Numbered from the stretch's first letter, positions 35,644-45,516 are shown. The stretch: DNA of 64,000 bases from CAWJAP01 sp963834365 (GCA_963834365.1 CAWIBS010000021.1:186001-250000); one strand, 5' to 3'. A program made the numbers and translations. The notes: generated by a model from the letters alone, not told the origin.

Positions 35644-36715
35644 TCAGTTCCAGTCGGGCAGCCGATCGTTGCCGGGACCGGTCGTGAGCATCGTATAGCG
35701 TCCGCTGCCGTCCGCCGGGACGAGCGCGAGGTCCCAGTTCTCGCCTTCGTGGTGCTGCCGGGCTCACCGAGAAGGCCAGCACCGGCCGTCGCGGCGACCA
35801 GTCCGGGATAGTAGCTCCACAGCTGGCGTCGGCGACGAGCGTCTGGCGCGCGCCGCCCGGCAGTCGGCCGGGTCTCGAGGGCCGATGGGCTCGGTGTCGA
35901 GCAGGACGTAGGCCAGCCTGTCCGCCGCCGGGCGCCCAGGCCGGCCAGCACGATCCGCCGCCGCCCGCGAGCGGCCTGCGTCGTCCCCGACGCCAGATCG
36001 AGGAGGTGGACCTGATAGAGCCAGAACTGGCCCGCGGCTCAGCGACTGCGCCGCGAACGCGACCGGCGTGCCGTCCGGCGAGACCGTCGGCATGATCGCC
36101 CGGCCGACGAAATGACGCGTCAGCCGCTCGACGCGGCCATCGTCCAGCCACAGGCGATAGAGATCGCCGCGCGAATCCTTGTCGGACGAGTAGACGATGC
36201 TCTTGCCGTCCGGCATCCAGCTCGCTTCGTTTTCGTTGGCGGGATCGGTCGTGAGCCGCCGGACGCCGCTGCCGTCGGCCTGCATCACATACAGGTCGTA
36301 GTCCGGCGGGCCGGTCTCGGGCGACGGGCCATAGTGCGCGCGATTCGACTTGAACAGGATCTGCCGGCCCGTCGGGCGACCAGCGCGGATTCTCGTCGCC
36401 GTACTGCTGGTCGGTCGTCAGCGCGCGTGACGCGGCCCGCGGCGAGATCGAGCGTGTAGATCTTCGGCCGGCCTGCGCGGTCCGACTGGAATACGAGCGT
36501 CCCGGAGAGACCCGACGGGAAACGGCGAGACGGTGGCCGGCACCGGGTCGGCTGGAGCCGCGCGCCGTGGGCGCCGCGGCAGCCGGCGTTCGACGCGAGC
36601 GGCCGCGACGCGCCGTCAGCTCGGCACGCGGCGCACTGGCCCGCTGTTCGCGGCAGCCGATCCCGACGCCGAGCACGGCAATGGCGCAGATCGCCAGCGA
36701 GCGACGCGCGATCAC
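35644..36715 (-). CDS. TolB-like beta-propeller lipoprotein (several frameshifts)
   Basis: About 355 residues after joining frames. A GTG start opens a lipoprotein signal (ARRSLAICAIAVLGVGIGC, lipidated cysteine near residue 21). The body carries repeated PD40/WD40-like blades of the form ENPRWSPDG, NEASWMPDGKSIVYSSDKDSRG and IMPTVSPDG, and ends GPGNDRLPDWN. This is the six-bladed propeller of TolB and many Acidobacteria-type lipoproteins; a protein-binding role in the periplasm is likely. The start codon forms a GTGA overlap with the methyltransferase before it. Breaks occur near 36500, 36380, 36020 and 35800. Confidence 0.65.
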
Positions 36716-37485
36716 TTTCGGCACAGCCCCATGAGGTGCCAGCCGAACCGGCTGACCAGGGGACGCGGCAGGGCGTTGAAGGCGCCGACGAAGGCGGTGT
36801 TGTACAGCCAGCCCTTCACGCCGCCGTGGAGGCGCGACTTGACCGGGAAAGCGCTCCGGGACGATCCGACGTCTCGCGGAACGGCTCGCAGCAGCGCGCG
36901 GAACTCGCCGATCGAATACTTGCGCAGCACCGGCGCGTCCTCGTGCTCCAGCCCGACGCCCATCACCATGGACATCGCGTTCAGCCACGAGATGCGGTTG
37001 TAGACCATGAAGATGCCCTGCCCGCCCGGCTTCAGCACCCGCCAGGCTTCGTGAACGAGCCGCTGCGGGTCGGCGGTGTACTGAACGACCCCGTGCGCGT
37101 AGACGACGTCGAAGCTGGCGTCCGGGAACGGCAGCGACTTCGCCGTTGGCGACCCGCAGGTCGGCCGCGCCGTGCAGCGCCGTGCAGCGCGAAGTTCTGC
37201 GTCGCCAGGTCGATCGCCGTCGTCGGACAGATCGACGCCCGTGACGCGCGCGCCGCCGCGCGCGAAGCGCAGGAGGTCGATGCCGATGCCGCAGCCGACT
37301 TCGAGCAGGGCCTGTCCGCGGAACCCGTCGAAATCGACGATCTGCGGCAGGTAGTGCAGCTTGTCGAAGCGGTAGTCGTCGAGATCGTCGAAGAATTCGC
37401 GCGTGCCGACCGCGTGCTCGGTCATCTCGAGATCGTGGATGTGCTCGTTCCAGTAGCGGTGATGGTGTCGATCATCAGCGCTCAA
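36712..37485 (-). CDS. class I SAM-dependent methyltransferase
   Basis: A 257-residue methyltransferase of the UbiE/COQ5 type. Motif I is ALLEVGCGIGIDLLRFA, followed by ARVTGVDLS; the catalytic-core strand is ASFDVVYAHGVVQYT and the post motif is RVLKPGGQGIFMVYNR. A C-terminal YNTAFVGAFNALPRPL segment could contact a membrane lipid. Between about 37145 and 37215 two compensating indels scramble some 25 residues, recognisable because the sequence there becomes arginine-rich and loses the normal motif II context. Co-transcribed with the propeller lipoprotein. Confidence 0.8.
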   Translation of the reverse strand: MSADDRHHHRYWNEHIHDLEMTEHAVGTREFFDDLDDYRFDKLHYLPQIVDFDGFRGQALLEVGCGIGIDLLRFARGGARVTGVDLSDDGDRPGDAELRAARRCTARPTCGSPTAKSLPFPDASFDVVYAHGVVQYTADPQRLVHEAWRVLKPGGQGIFMVYNRISWLNAMSMVMGVGLEHEDAPVLRKYSIGEFRALLRAVPRDVGSSRSAFPVKSRLHGGVKGWLYNTAFVGAFNALPRPLVSRFGWHLMGLCRK

Positions 37486-37556
37486 GCTCTCGGCTCTCGA
37501 TCGGAGCCTGCAACGAGTCGGGCGACTCCTCAGGCGTTAAGTCTATTATCCCTCCC

Positions 37557-39195
37557 GTGCGACGTGACCTGGAGCGGCTGGCCGGCCAGGAGTTCGACCT
37601 GCTGGTGGTCGGCGCCGGCATCTATGGCTCGGCCATAGCCTGGGACGCGGCGCAGCGCGGCCTGACGGTCGCGCTGGTCGATCAGGCCGACTTCGGCGCC
37701 GGCACATCCTTCAACAACGCGAAGACGCTGCACGGCGGCGTCCGGTCGCTGCAGTCGGGCCGGGTGGGCGAGCTGCGCGAGTACGTCCGCGAGCGCCGCG
37801 CGCTGATGCGCATCGCTCCCGCATCTGGTGCGGCCGCTCCCGTTCGTCGTGCCGGCCACTCGCATCGCTGACCCGCAATCGCTGGCGCTTCGGCGCCTAT
37901 TTTTCCGCGTACGACCTGCTCTCGGCCGATCGCAATCAGGGGCTCGACCCGGCGCGGCGGCTGCCGGGAAGCCGGCTGTTGTCGCGCGCCGAAATGCCTG
38001 CGTCTCGATCCGGTCGCGGACCCGCGCACAGTCACCGGCGGCGTGTTGTGGCACGACGGCCAGATGACGAGCGGCGAGCGGATGACGCTGGCCTTCGCGA
38101 AGTCCGCCGCGGGCGCCGGCGCGGTGGTCGCGAACCACGCCCGCGTCGAACGCTGGCGCCTCGCGCAGGACCGCGTGATCGGGGCACAGCTGCGTGACGA
38201 GCTGGCGGGCGGGATCATTCGACGTGCGGGCACGGCTCACCGTCAACGCCACGGGTCCCCATGCCGCCTCCCTCATCGCGCCGCTCTTCGACGGGACGTG
38301 CCCGCCGCATCGTCCCGGCGCTCTCCGTCGCGATGAATCTCGTCACCCGGCGCGTCGTCTCGGACGCGGCCGTGGGCGGTGTCGCGCGCGGCCGCCTGTT
38401 CTTTCTCGCGCCATGGCGCGACGTGACAATCGCGGGCACCAGTCACGACCCGTTTTCCGGCGACGCCGCCTCGCTCCGGACCGACGACCGGTTGGTCGAG
38501 CGCCTGCTGAGCGACCTCAACGTCGCGTTCCCGCGCGCGCGGCTGCGCCTCGAGGACGTGCGGCTGGTCCACCGCGGGCTCCTGCCGGCGGCGTCGGTCG
38601 CCGCGATGACGTGCGGCTGCTGAAGACGAGCGTGGTCCGGGACCATGCCCGGGACGGGCGCCCTGGAATGATGTCGGTGGTCGGCGTCCGCTACACGACC
38701 GCGCGCCACACGGCGGCGCAAGCGACGGATCTCGCCTGCCGGCTGCTCGGACGCACCGGCACGCCCTGCCGGACGGCCACGACGCCGCTGGCCGGCGGGA
38801 ACATTCCCGACCTGGGAACATTCCTCGAGCGATCAGTCGCGGATCGCGGACCGCACCTGACCGAGCCAGCCGCGCGCCGGCTCGCGCAGCGGTTCGGTGA
38901 CGAGTGGCCGGCGGTGCGCGCGCTGATCGCCGCCCATCCGTCGCTGGGCGAGCCATTGACCGCGGGCTGCGACACGCTGGCCGCGGAAATCGTGTTCGCG
39001 GCTCGAGAGGAGATGGCCCTCACCCTCGGCGACGTCCTTCGCCGCACGGACCTGGGATCGTCCGGCTGCCCCGGCCGGCCGGCGATCGACGCGGCCGCCG
39101 TGTTGCTCGGGCGTGAGCGGGCGTGGTCTCCGGCGCGAATCGAGCAGGAGATCGCGACCCTCGAGAGCACCTATCCAGCCGGCAGCCTTCACTAG
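37557..39195 (+). CDS. glpD: FAD-dependent glycerol-3-phosphate dehydrogenase family (multiple frameshifts)
   Basis: About 540 residues in pieces. The N-terminus has the FAD-binding Rossmann motif LLVVGAGIYGSAIAWDAAQRGL and FGAGTSFNNAKTLHGGVRSLQ. Later pieces give PLPFVVPATRIADP, TGGVLWHDGQMTSGERMTLAFAK, LTVNATGPHAASL, APWRDVTIAGTSHDPF and SVVGVRYTTARHTAAQATDL, the order found in GlpD. The C-terminal helical domain (LTEPAARRLAQRFG, EMALTLGDVLRRTDLG) is complete in one frame. The enzyme oxidises glycerol-3-phosphate and feeds electrons to quinone. At least five frame changes lie between 37820 and 38610; a genuine pseudogene is possible, sequence error more likely. Confidence 0.78.
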
Positions 39196-39290
39196 CGCAG
39201 AGTTCACTTGTGTTGACAATGTGGCGCAGGCCTTAGGCCTGCCCGGGCCCGCGTTCGGGCTGAAGCCCGGCGCCACCCTGGCGGGCCCGC
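39195..39290. repeat. element of the terminal-inverted-repeat family, right end missing (copy 3)
   Basis: Starts GTTCACTTGTGTTGACAA, then GCGCAGGCC-TTA-GGCCTGC and CGGGC-TGAA-GCCCG as in copies at 16033 and 18518. The right terminal repeat is absent, so the copy is truncated. Located just after the glycerol-3-phosphate dehydrogenase gene. Confidence 0.7.
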
Positions 39291-39344
39291 GGCTTCTGGC
39301 TCGAGCCGCCCGTCGGCGGGCATCGAACGTGCGGTCAGCGGTCG

Positions 39345-41242
39345 TCAGGGCAGCAGCGACTCGGCCCAGCGCTCGAACACCATCAGCGAGAACAGGGTGT
39401 GGGCGTGGTTCTCGCGACCCGCTTGGTGCTCGCCGATCAGCCGCCCGACTTCGTCCGGATCGAACAGGCCGCGAGCCATGAGCCGCTCGCGAGCGCAGGA
39501 GCTGCTGCATCAGCGGCCGCAGCTCGCCGCGCAGCCAGTTCTTCATCGGGATGCTGAAGCCTTCCTTGCGCCGCGCCAGCACGACGTCCGGGAGAATGCC
39601 CTGCATCGCCCGCTTCAGAATCCACTTCCGTTCGCCGCCGCGCATCTTGAAGTGGCCCGGCATCGAGAAGGCCAGCTCCATCACGTCGCCATCGAGAAAC
39701 GGCGCCCGCGTCTCGAGCGAGGTCGCCATGCTCATGCGATCGACCTTCACGAGGATGTCGTCGGCCAGATAGAGGCGCAGGTCCGCGTAGAGCTGGCGAT
39801 TCAGCAGGTCCTCCCGCGGTAGGCGCCGAGCGCCTCCCGGACCGGACGATAGGCCTCGCCCGCCGTCAGCGCCTGCCGGAAGGCGGGCGCGTAGAGCCGC
39901 GACTTGCGAGCCGGCGACAGGAACGTCATCCAGCGGTACTGCGCGATGTCCGGGGGGGCCGACACCATGCCGTCGAAGAACCGGCGCAGCTTGTTGACCA
40001 GCCCCTTCTTCTGTTCCGTCGGCGGCAGCAGCGCCGTGAGCCGTTGCGCCAGCGCGCAACGCGCCACCCGGCGCCAGACGTTCGAGCCGCTGCGCCAGCG
40101 CCTGGGCCGCGTAGGCGTCGTAGCCGCCGAAGAGCTCGTCGCCACCGTCTCCGGCGAGCGCCACGGTCACGTGGCGCCGCGCCAGTCGGGACACGAGGTA
40201 GGTCGGAAACAGGGAGACATCGGCAAACGGCTCGTCGAGGTGCACGATGAGCGTCTCGAACAGCTCGAGGAGATTCGGCGTGACCGTGTCCTCGCGGTGA
40301 CGGGTGCCGAAGGCCGTGGCCACCTCCCTCGCAAACGGCAGCTCGTTGTAGCTGCCGTCCTCGAACCCCATGCTGAACGTGTTGACCTCGGCCCCCTTGC
40401 CGGCCGCCGCCTCCCGCATGAACGCGACGATCGTGCTCGAGTCGATGCCGCCCGACAGGAAGCACGCCGAGCGGCACGTCGGACATCATCTGGCTCGAGA
40501 CCGCACGCCGGAGCGCGCCGCGCAGCGCCTCCACCGCCTCGTCCTCGCGCCAGGGACGCACCTCGATCGCGCCAGCGTCCCAATAGCGCGCCGTCGTCAC
40601 CTCGCCGTCCGCGATACACGCAGCAGGTGGGCCGGCGGCAGCTTCTGGATCCGCGGAAGATGGTCCGCGGTGCGATGACGTACTCGTAGGTCAGGAACTC
40701 GTCGAGCGCCTCGAGGTCGATCTCGCGCGGCACCTCGGCCCTGACGAGCAGCGCCTTGATCTCGGACGCCAGGAACAGCCCGCCCGAGGTCAGCGTCCAG
40801 TAGAGCGGCTTTTCCCGGCGCGGTCGCGCGCCGCAATCAGGCGCCGCGACCGCCCGTCCCACAACGCCAGCGCGAACATCCCGCGCAGGCGCCCGAGAAA
40901 TGCCTCGCCATACTCCTCGTACGCGTGCACGAGCACTTCGATGTCGCTGCGGCTCCGGAACCGATGGCCCCGGCCCGCGAGCTCCTGCTTGATGGCCTCG
41001 AAGTTGTAGATTTCGCCGTTGGCGACGAGCTGAATCGTCCCGTCCTCGTTCGAGAACGGCTGCTGCCCGCCCGAGAGATCGACGATGGCCAGGCGCCGCA
41101 TGCCGAGCGCGACACCGGGGAGGATGACGTGACCCTCGTCGTCCGGTCCGCGGTGCACGAGCGTGCGGACCATGCGGTCGAGCTCCTCGGCCGGCATCGT
41201 CCGGGCCAGGTCACGATCGACGACGCCGACGATACCGCACAT
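39345..41242 (-). CDS. asnB: asparagine synthetase B, glutamine-hydrolysing (multiple frameshifts)
   Basis: About 630 residues in several frames. The N-terminal glutaminase starts MCGIVGVVD with catalytic Cys2 and has HRGPDDEGH, RRLAIVDLSGGQQP and NGEIYNFEAIKQEL. The synthetase part includes FLASEIKALL, LTYEYVIAPRTIFRG, the PP-loop region, NTFSMGFEDGSYNE, VALAGDGGDELFGGYDAY, and DILVKVDRMSMATSLETRAPFLD. It ends KRAMQGILPDVVLARRKEGFSIPMKNWLRGEL and a helix finishing ERWAESLLP. Such genes in glycan clusters often amidate sugar or amino-acid substituents rather than making asparagine. At least five frame changes are needed, so the gene may be inactive or mis-sequenced. Confidence 0.8.
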
Positions 41243-41264
41243 GAGGGTCAGGAGGGCTCGGGCT

Positions 41265-41320
41265 GCGGGCTACAGGCTACGGGCGGTCTCTTCAGTCTTC
41301 AGTCTTCAGTCTGCGGTCCC
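41265..41320. repeat. short tandem repeats (TACAGGC and AGTCTTC units)
   Basis: A GGCTACAGGCTACGGGC tract is followed by three tandem copies of AGTCTTC, in the gap between asnB and the acyltransferase. Confidence 0.65.
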
Positions 41321-41325
41321 CGTCG

Positions 41326-41408
41326 GCGGGGCTGAAGCCCCGCCCTACCGATCTTGCCGCGGCCTCACCGGTAGGCCTCACCGGTAGGCCGGACCTTTAG
41401 GTCCGGCG
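41326..41408. repeat. paired-palindrome element (copy 2)
   Basis: GGCGGGGCTGAAGCCCCGCC at the left and GCCGGACCTTTAGGTCCGGC at the right flank an inner inverted repeat CTACCG / CGGTAG, with CCTCACCGGTAGG duplicated. Same architecture as 31793-31868 and 56105-56181 with a different inner arm. Confidence 0.75.
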
Positions 41409-41440
41409 GACTTGGAAGAGGTCCGGCGTGCATTGGGAGC

Positions 41441-42223
41441 TCACGGCGCACTCCTATCCGCCGGCTCGCTACGTCGATCCCGCACCACCTTCGCCGGCGT
41501 GCCGACGGCAATCGCGAACTCCGGCACCTCCCCGACGACGACCGCGCCGGCGCCGATGATGGCATCCCGGCCGATCCGCGAGCCGTCGGTGACGACCACG
41601 TGCGCGCCGAGCCAGACGTGGTCGGCGATGTCGATGCCGCGTGCCGTTCGGCCCTGATCCAGCACCGGCACGTCCACCCGATCGTACATGTGATCGCCGC
41701 CGACGAGATACGTGTAGGCCGCCATGAGCACCTTCCGGCCGACATGCACGTGCGAGGCCGAAAAAATCTCGGTGTTGAAGCCCAGGTTGGCGTCGTCGTC
41801 GATGACGATGTCGCCGTTCTTGCAGCTGAGGATGGTATTGCGTCCGACGAAGACACCGGACCCGATCGCGATGCCGCGATTGTCCGTGCCCTTGGCATCC
41901 AGGCAGCACCCATCGTCGATGACCACGTTGTCGCCGATCGCGATCTTTCGCGGATGACGCAGGGTCACGTGGGCGCCGAAGGTGACGTTGCGCCCCACGC
42001 GCCCGAGCAGGAGGGGATAGAGCTTCGCGCGCAGCAGAAGACCCAGGGCCCCCGGCACGTTCGCGCACACGAGCATGATGAGCTCGAACTTGACCAGCGC
42101 CCACAGTCCCGGCTCGCCGACGACGAGCTCCGCGTAGCGCCGCGCCTTCGACTTGCGCTCGTCGAACAGCTCCCGCTGGATGACCGTGATCCGCGGGTCG
42201 TGCTCCCGGGGGTGCGCGCTCAT
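41441..42223 (-). CDS. left-handed beta-helix acyltransferase (hexapeptide family)
   Basis: A 260-residue cytoplasmic enzyme. An N-terminal helical part with one hydrophobic segment (FELIMLVCANVPGALGLLL) precedes a parallel beta-helix built of isoleucine-patch hexapeptides: IAIGDNVVIDDGCCL, IAIGSGVFVGRNTIL, IVIDDDANLGFNTEIF, and IDIADHVWLGAHVVV followed by IGRDAIIGAGAVV. The GGDHMYDR loop before the last coils should hold the catalytic histidine, and the ending VGTPAKVVRDR is diagnostic. It would acetylate or acylate a surface sugar. Its start overlaps the GT2 stop by 4 bp. Confidence 0.9.
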   Translation of the reverse strand: MSAHPREHDPRITVIQRELFDERKSKARRYAELVVGEPGLWALVKFELIMLVCANVPGALGLLLRAKLYPLLLGRVGRNVTFGAHVTLRHPRKIAIGDNVVIDDGCCLDAKGTDNRGIAIGSGVFVGRNTILSCKNGDIVIDDDANLGFNTEIFSASHVHVGRKVLMAAYTYLVGGDHMYDRVDVPVLDQGRTARGIDIADHVWLGAHVVVTDGSRIGRDAIIGAGAVVVGEVPEFAIAVGTPAKVVRDRRSEPADRSAP

Positions 42224-43182
42224 TCTCCGAGCGTCTCCCGGATCGCGTAGGTCGGCTTGTCCTGCGACTCGTGGTAGGTCCGGATCTGGAGCTCGGCCAG
42301 CAGTCCGATGGTGAGGAACTGAAGGCCCGTGAACACCAGCAGGATGCCGAACAGCAGCAGCGGCCGATCGCCGATGGCCTGCGTGGTGAACAGCCGGATC
42401 GCCACCAGCCAGCCCGTGACGAGAACGCCGAGCCCCCCATCACCAGGCCGATCAAGCCGAAGATCTGCAGCGGGCGGGTCGCGTAGCGCAGCATGAACTT
42501 GACGGTCAGCAGGTCCAGCACGACCCGGATCGTCCGCGAGAGCCCATATTTCGAACGGCCGAACCGGCGCGCGCGGTGGTTGACGACCCGTTCGGCGATC
42601 GTCACGCCCATGTCGCTGGCGATCGCCGGGATGAAGCGGTGCATCTCGCCGTACAGGCGCAGCGGCTTGACGACCTCCGCCCGAAACGCCTTGAGGGAAC
42701 ATCCGTAGTCGTGCAGCGCCACGCCGGTGGCCTTCGAGATCAGCATGTTGGCCAGCTTCGACGGGAGGCGGCGCGTCAGCCACGTGTCCTTGCGGCTCTT
42801 GCGCCATCCGCAGACGATGTCGTGGCCGCGCTCGAGATCGTCCACGAGGGCGGGGATGTCGTGCGGGTCGTTCTGCAGGTCGCCGTCCGACGTCACGATG
42901 ATCGGGGCGCGGGCGTGGGCGAATCCCGCCGAGAACGCCGCCGTCTGGCCGAAGTTGCGGCGGAACCGGATCACCCGCAGGTGGGGATCGCGCGGCCTGC
43001 AGCTCGCGCAGGATGTCGAAGCTCTCGTCGGTACTGCCGTCGTCGATGATCACGAGCTCGTACGGACGGCCCCAGGCCTGCAGCGTCTCGTCCAGCTCGC
43101 GATGCAGCTCGCGCAGGTTCGGAGCTTCGTTGCGAATGGGAATGACGACCGAGAGGTCGGGAAGGAGCGTGTCGTGGGCCAT
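42220..43182 (-). CDS. glycosyltransferase family 2, polyprenyl-phosphate type (two frameshifts)
   Basis: About 320 residues. The GT-A domain begins SVVIPIRNEAPNLRELH, then YELVIIDDGSTDESFDIL; after a frame change near 42990 it continues FRRNFGQTAAFSAGFAHA, ITSDGDLQNDP-type DXD region (VTSDGDLQNDPHDIPAL), and GCSLKAFRAEVVKPL with EMHRFIPA. A second change near 42430 leads into two C-terminal transmembrane helices (GVLVTGWLVAIRLF and PLLLFGILLVFTGLQFL). The layout is that of ArnC/DPM1-like enzymes that load a sugar on undecaprenyl phosphate, which the GT-C proteins in this window could then use. Coupled to the acyltransferase. Confidence 0.85.
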   Translation of the reverse strand: MAHDTLLPDLSVVIPIRNEAPNLRELHRELDETLQAWGRPYELVIIDDGSTDESFDILRELQAARSPPAGDPVPPQLRPDGGVLGGIRPRPRPDHRDVGRRPAERPARHPRPRGRSRARPRHRLRMAQEPQGHVADAPPPVEAGQHADLEGHRRGAARLRMFPQGVSGGGRQAAAPVRRDAPLHPGDRQRHGRDDRRTGRQPPRAPVRPFEIWALADDPGRAGPADRQVHAALRDPPAADLRLDRPGDGGLGVLVTGWLVAIRLFTTQAIGDRPLLLFGILLVFTGLQFLTIGLLAELQIRTYHESQDKPTYAIRETLGE

Positions 43183-43198
43183 GCGCCGACGGCCGGGA

Positions 43199-43828
43199 TT
43201 ATAAGCTACGGACATCGGCTTCTCCGGCGGAGCCTCCCCTGGCGCGGGTGCGTCGGTTGTGCCACAGGATGTAGGCGGCGCCGCCGGCGAGAATCACGAG
43301 ACCGAGGACCAGCGCGACGCCGCGCCCATGGGACTCGAGAAAATTCAGCGCCCGCTCACCGTACCAGACGGCCAGCAGGCCTTCTCCGAAGTACCTCGCG
43401 CCGCGTCCGACGGCGACCGCGATCCAGAACTGCGGCAGGGACATCCGCGCGACGCCCGCCAGCACCACGAAGATCTTGAAGGGGGCCGGCGGCGGCAGAA
43501 TCGCGGGCACCATCACGGCCAGCATGCCGTAGCGCGCGAACAGCCGTGTGGCCCGCTCGGCGTGGGACCCGAATCGCCGCCGCAGCAGGGCGTCCCCGCC
43601 CTTTCGTCCGATGTAGTACATCACCGTGCAGCCGGCGATCGACCCGAGCGTCGCCATCGCGGCGTAGAGCGGCATCAGGTGCGGGGCCCGCGCCACGCTC
43701 ACGATGAGCAGCAGGTCGTTGATCTGCGGCAGCGACAGGAACGAGGAATCCAGGAAGGCGACAACGAAGAGGCCCGGCGCGCCAAGCCCGAAGGCAACAG
43801 CCTGAATCCAGGCAATGAACGTCTTCAC
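43199..43828 (-). CDS. DedA/SNARE-associated (VTT domain) membrane protein
   Basis: A 209-residue inner-membrane protein with four to five hydrophobic segments. The VTT-domain landmarks are FVVAFLDSSFLSLPQINDLLLI, ATLGSIAGCTVMYYIGRKGG with an adjacent arginine-rich stretch (LLRRRFG), and the re-entrant loop VMVPAILPPPAPFKIFVVLAG. Members move polyprenyl phosphate or phospholipids across the membrane, which would suit the glycan genes here. I place the start at GTG 43828 (VKTFIAWIQAVAFG); the frame stays open upstream through palindromes without a ribosome binding site. Confidence 0.83.
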   Translation of the reverse strand: MKTFIAWIQAVAFGLGAPGLFVVAFLDSSFLSLPQINDLLLIVSVARAPHLMPLYAAMATLGSIAGCTVMYYIGRKGGDALLRRRFGSHAERATRLFARYGMLAVMVPAILPPPAPFKIFVVLAGVARMSLPQFWIAVAVGRGARYFGEGLLAVWYGERALNFLESHGRGVALVLGLVILAGGAAYILWHNRRTRARGGSAGEADVRSL

Positions 43829-43889
43829 AATCGGCTGATAGACTATCGAGCGCCCGCCCGGACCGGTCCGGCCGGTCCCGTCAGGCTTT

Positions 43890-43946
43890 CTCGAGCCCTG
43901 AGGCTCGAGCCGGCCGCCACGGCCTCGTCGAGACGAGGAGCCGTGG
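43890..43946. repeat. two adjacent hairpins in a divergent promoter region
   Basis: CTCGAGCC-CTGA-GGCTCGAG (43890-43909) and CCACGGC-CTCGTC-GA-GACGAG-GA-GCCGTGG (43917-43946) lie back to back between the divergent DedA and glycosyltransferase genes. They could be operators, attenuator-like structures or mobile palindromes. Confidence 0.5.
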
Positions 43947-43973
43947 TTCATTATAGGTCCTCGGCCCCGCCCC

Positions 43974-45516
43974 TTGCTCCCGCGATCCCCTGCGCGCACC
44001 TGCTTCCTGCTGGCCCTCGCTGGCCGGCATCGCCACGGCGCTGTACTACGCGGGCCAGGAGCTCACCCTGAGCCACTACGACGCGAAGGCGCACCTGGTC
44101 GTGGCGCGGCGGATCTGGGACTCGCTGAGGCCCGGGTGGTGGCAGATCGGGGCCGTCTGGCTGCCGCTGCCGCACCTGCTCAACATGCTGCCGGTCCAGG
44201 TGGACGTGCTGTATCGGACCGGTCTGTCGGGCGTCGCGATCTCGGTCGTCAGCTACGCCGCGAGCACGGCAACGGTGTTCTGGCTCGTTCAGCGCGCGAC
44301 CGGCTCGATTGCCGGCGCCGTCGCCGGCGCATTCGTGTTCGCCTCGCAGCCGGACGTCCTCTACCTGCAATCGACGCCGATGACCGAAGCGCTGCTGATG
44401 GCGCTCTGTCTCGGCGCCGTTGCTCTCACCTGGCGGTGGACCGCCGAGGTCGCCGCTTTGCCCGCGGCAGGCTCCAGCGTCGCACCATCGGAAGTGGCGC
44501 CGCCTTTCTACCCGGCCACGTGGCCGGCGGGTACGCTGCTCGCCCTGGCCTGCCTCACCCGCTACGAAGCCTGGCCCATCGCCGCGTCGGCCGTCGGCCT
44601 GTCCTTCGTCGCCCTGGTGTGGAGTGGCGTGCCGTTCACGAGCGCGCTGCGCCGCATCCTGCCGCTCGCCTGCTTCCCGATCGGAGCAGGACTCGCCTTC
44701 CTGATGCTGAGCCGCGCGACCGTCGGCGAATGGCTCGTCACAGGCGGCTTCTACATCGTCGACAACCTGGACTACCACCGCCCCTTCAAGTCGATCGGGT
44801 CGGTGGGCTGGGGGCTGCGGCAGTTGAACGGGCCCATCACCGTCGGCCTCGGTGTGGCTGGCGTCGTCGTCACCGCGCTGGCAATCGCGCGCTCGCGCCT
44901 CCATCGCCCGCTGCTCGTCGTCGGCGCACTCGCCGCATGCGCAGCGCTGCCCGCCTACGCGTTCTGGAGCGGGCATCCGTTCCGCATCCGCTACATGGTC
45001 GTCCTGACGATGGCGCTGGCGACGATGACGGGCCTGGGCGTCGGACTGCTGGCGCGCGGACGAGCGATGGCCGCGGCGCTGGTCCTCATTGCGGCGATTG
45101 CCGAAACGCCTCCGCTTTCGAAGAGTTCGCCGATGGTGCTCGAAGCGCAATGGGACCGTCCGCGGAGCGTCGAACGCCGGCGTGTCACCACGTGTCTCAG
45201 CGAGCGGCGCGATGGCCGGCCGATTCTCGCCAGCATGGGGTCACTCGCCCACTTCATGCAGGAGACCTCAACCGCCGGGTTCGAGATCCGCGACTACATT
45301 CACGAAGGCATCGGCCAGATCTGGACCGACAGCCTCGCAGGAGCAGGGCGGCATGCCGGCTGGGTCTTGATCGAGGAGCAGGCCGAAGGCGGCGACCAGC
45401 TCGCCAGACTGCGCGACAAATCACCGCGGTTCCTGGACGGATTCGATCGGATTTGCGAGGGCGGAGGGGTGGCGCTCTACCAGTTTGGAAGAAGGAAGGA
45501 GGAAGGAGGAAAGTGA
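43974..45516 (+). CDS. polytopic membrane glycosyltransferase-like protein (one frameshift near the start)
   Basis: About 510 residues with roughly ten transmembrane helices. A hydrophobic leader (ARTCFLLALA) changes frame near 44028 and continues SLAGIATALYYAGQE and LSHYDAKAHLVVARRIWDSL. The aspartate in this first loop is where GT-C mannosyl- and arabinosyltransferases place their catalytic acid. Further landmarks are STPMTEALLMALCL and LTRYEAWPIAASA. The C-terminal 150 residues are soluble. It likely uses a polyprenyl-phosphate sugar donor. The stop overlaps the sulfatase start as GTGA behind a GGAGGAAA ribosome binding site. Confidence 0.72.
45487..45512 (+). repeat. GGAAGGA short repeat providing a ribosome binding site
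   Basis: Tandem GAAGGAAGGAGGAAGGAGG tract inside the last codons of the membrane glycosyltransferase. Its final GGAGGAAA precedes the GTG start of the sulfatase. Confidence 0.5.
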
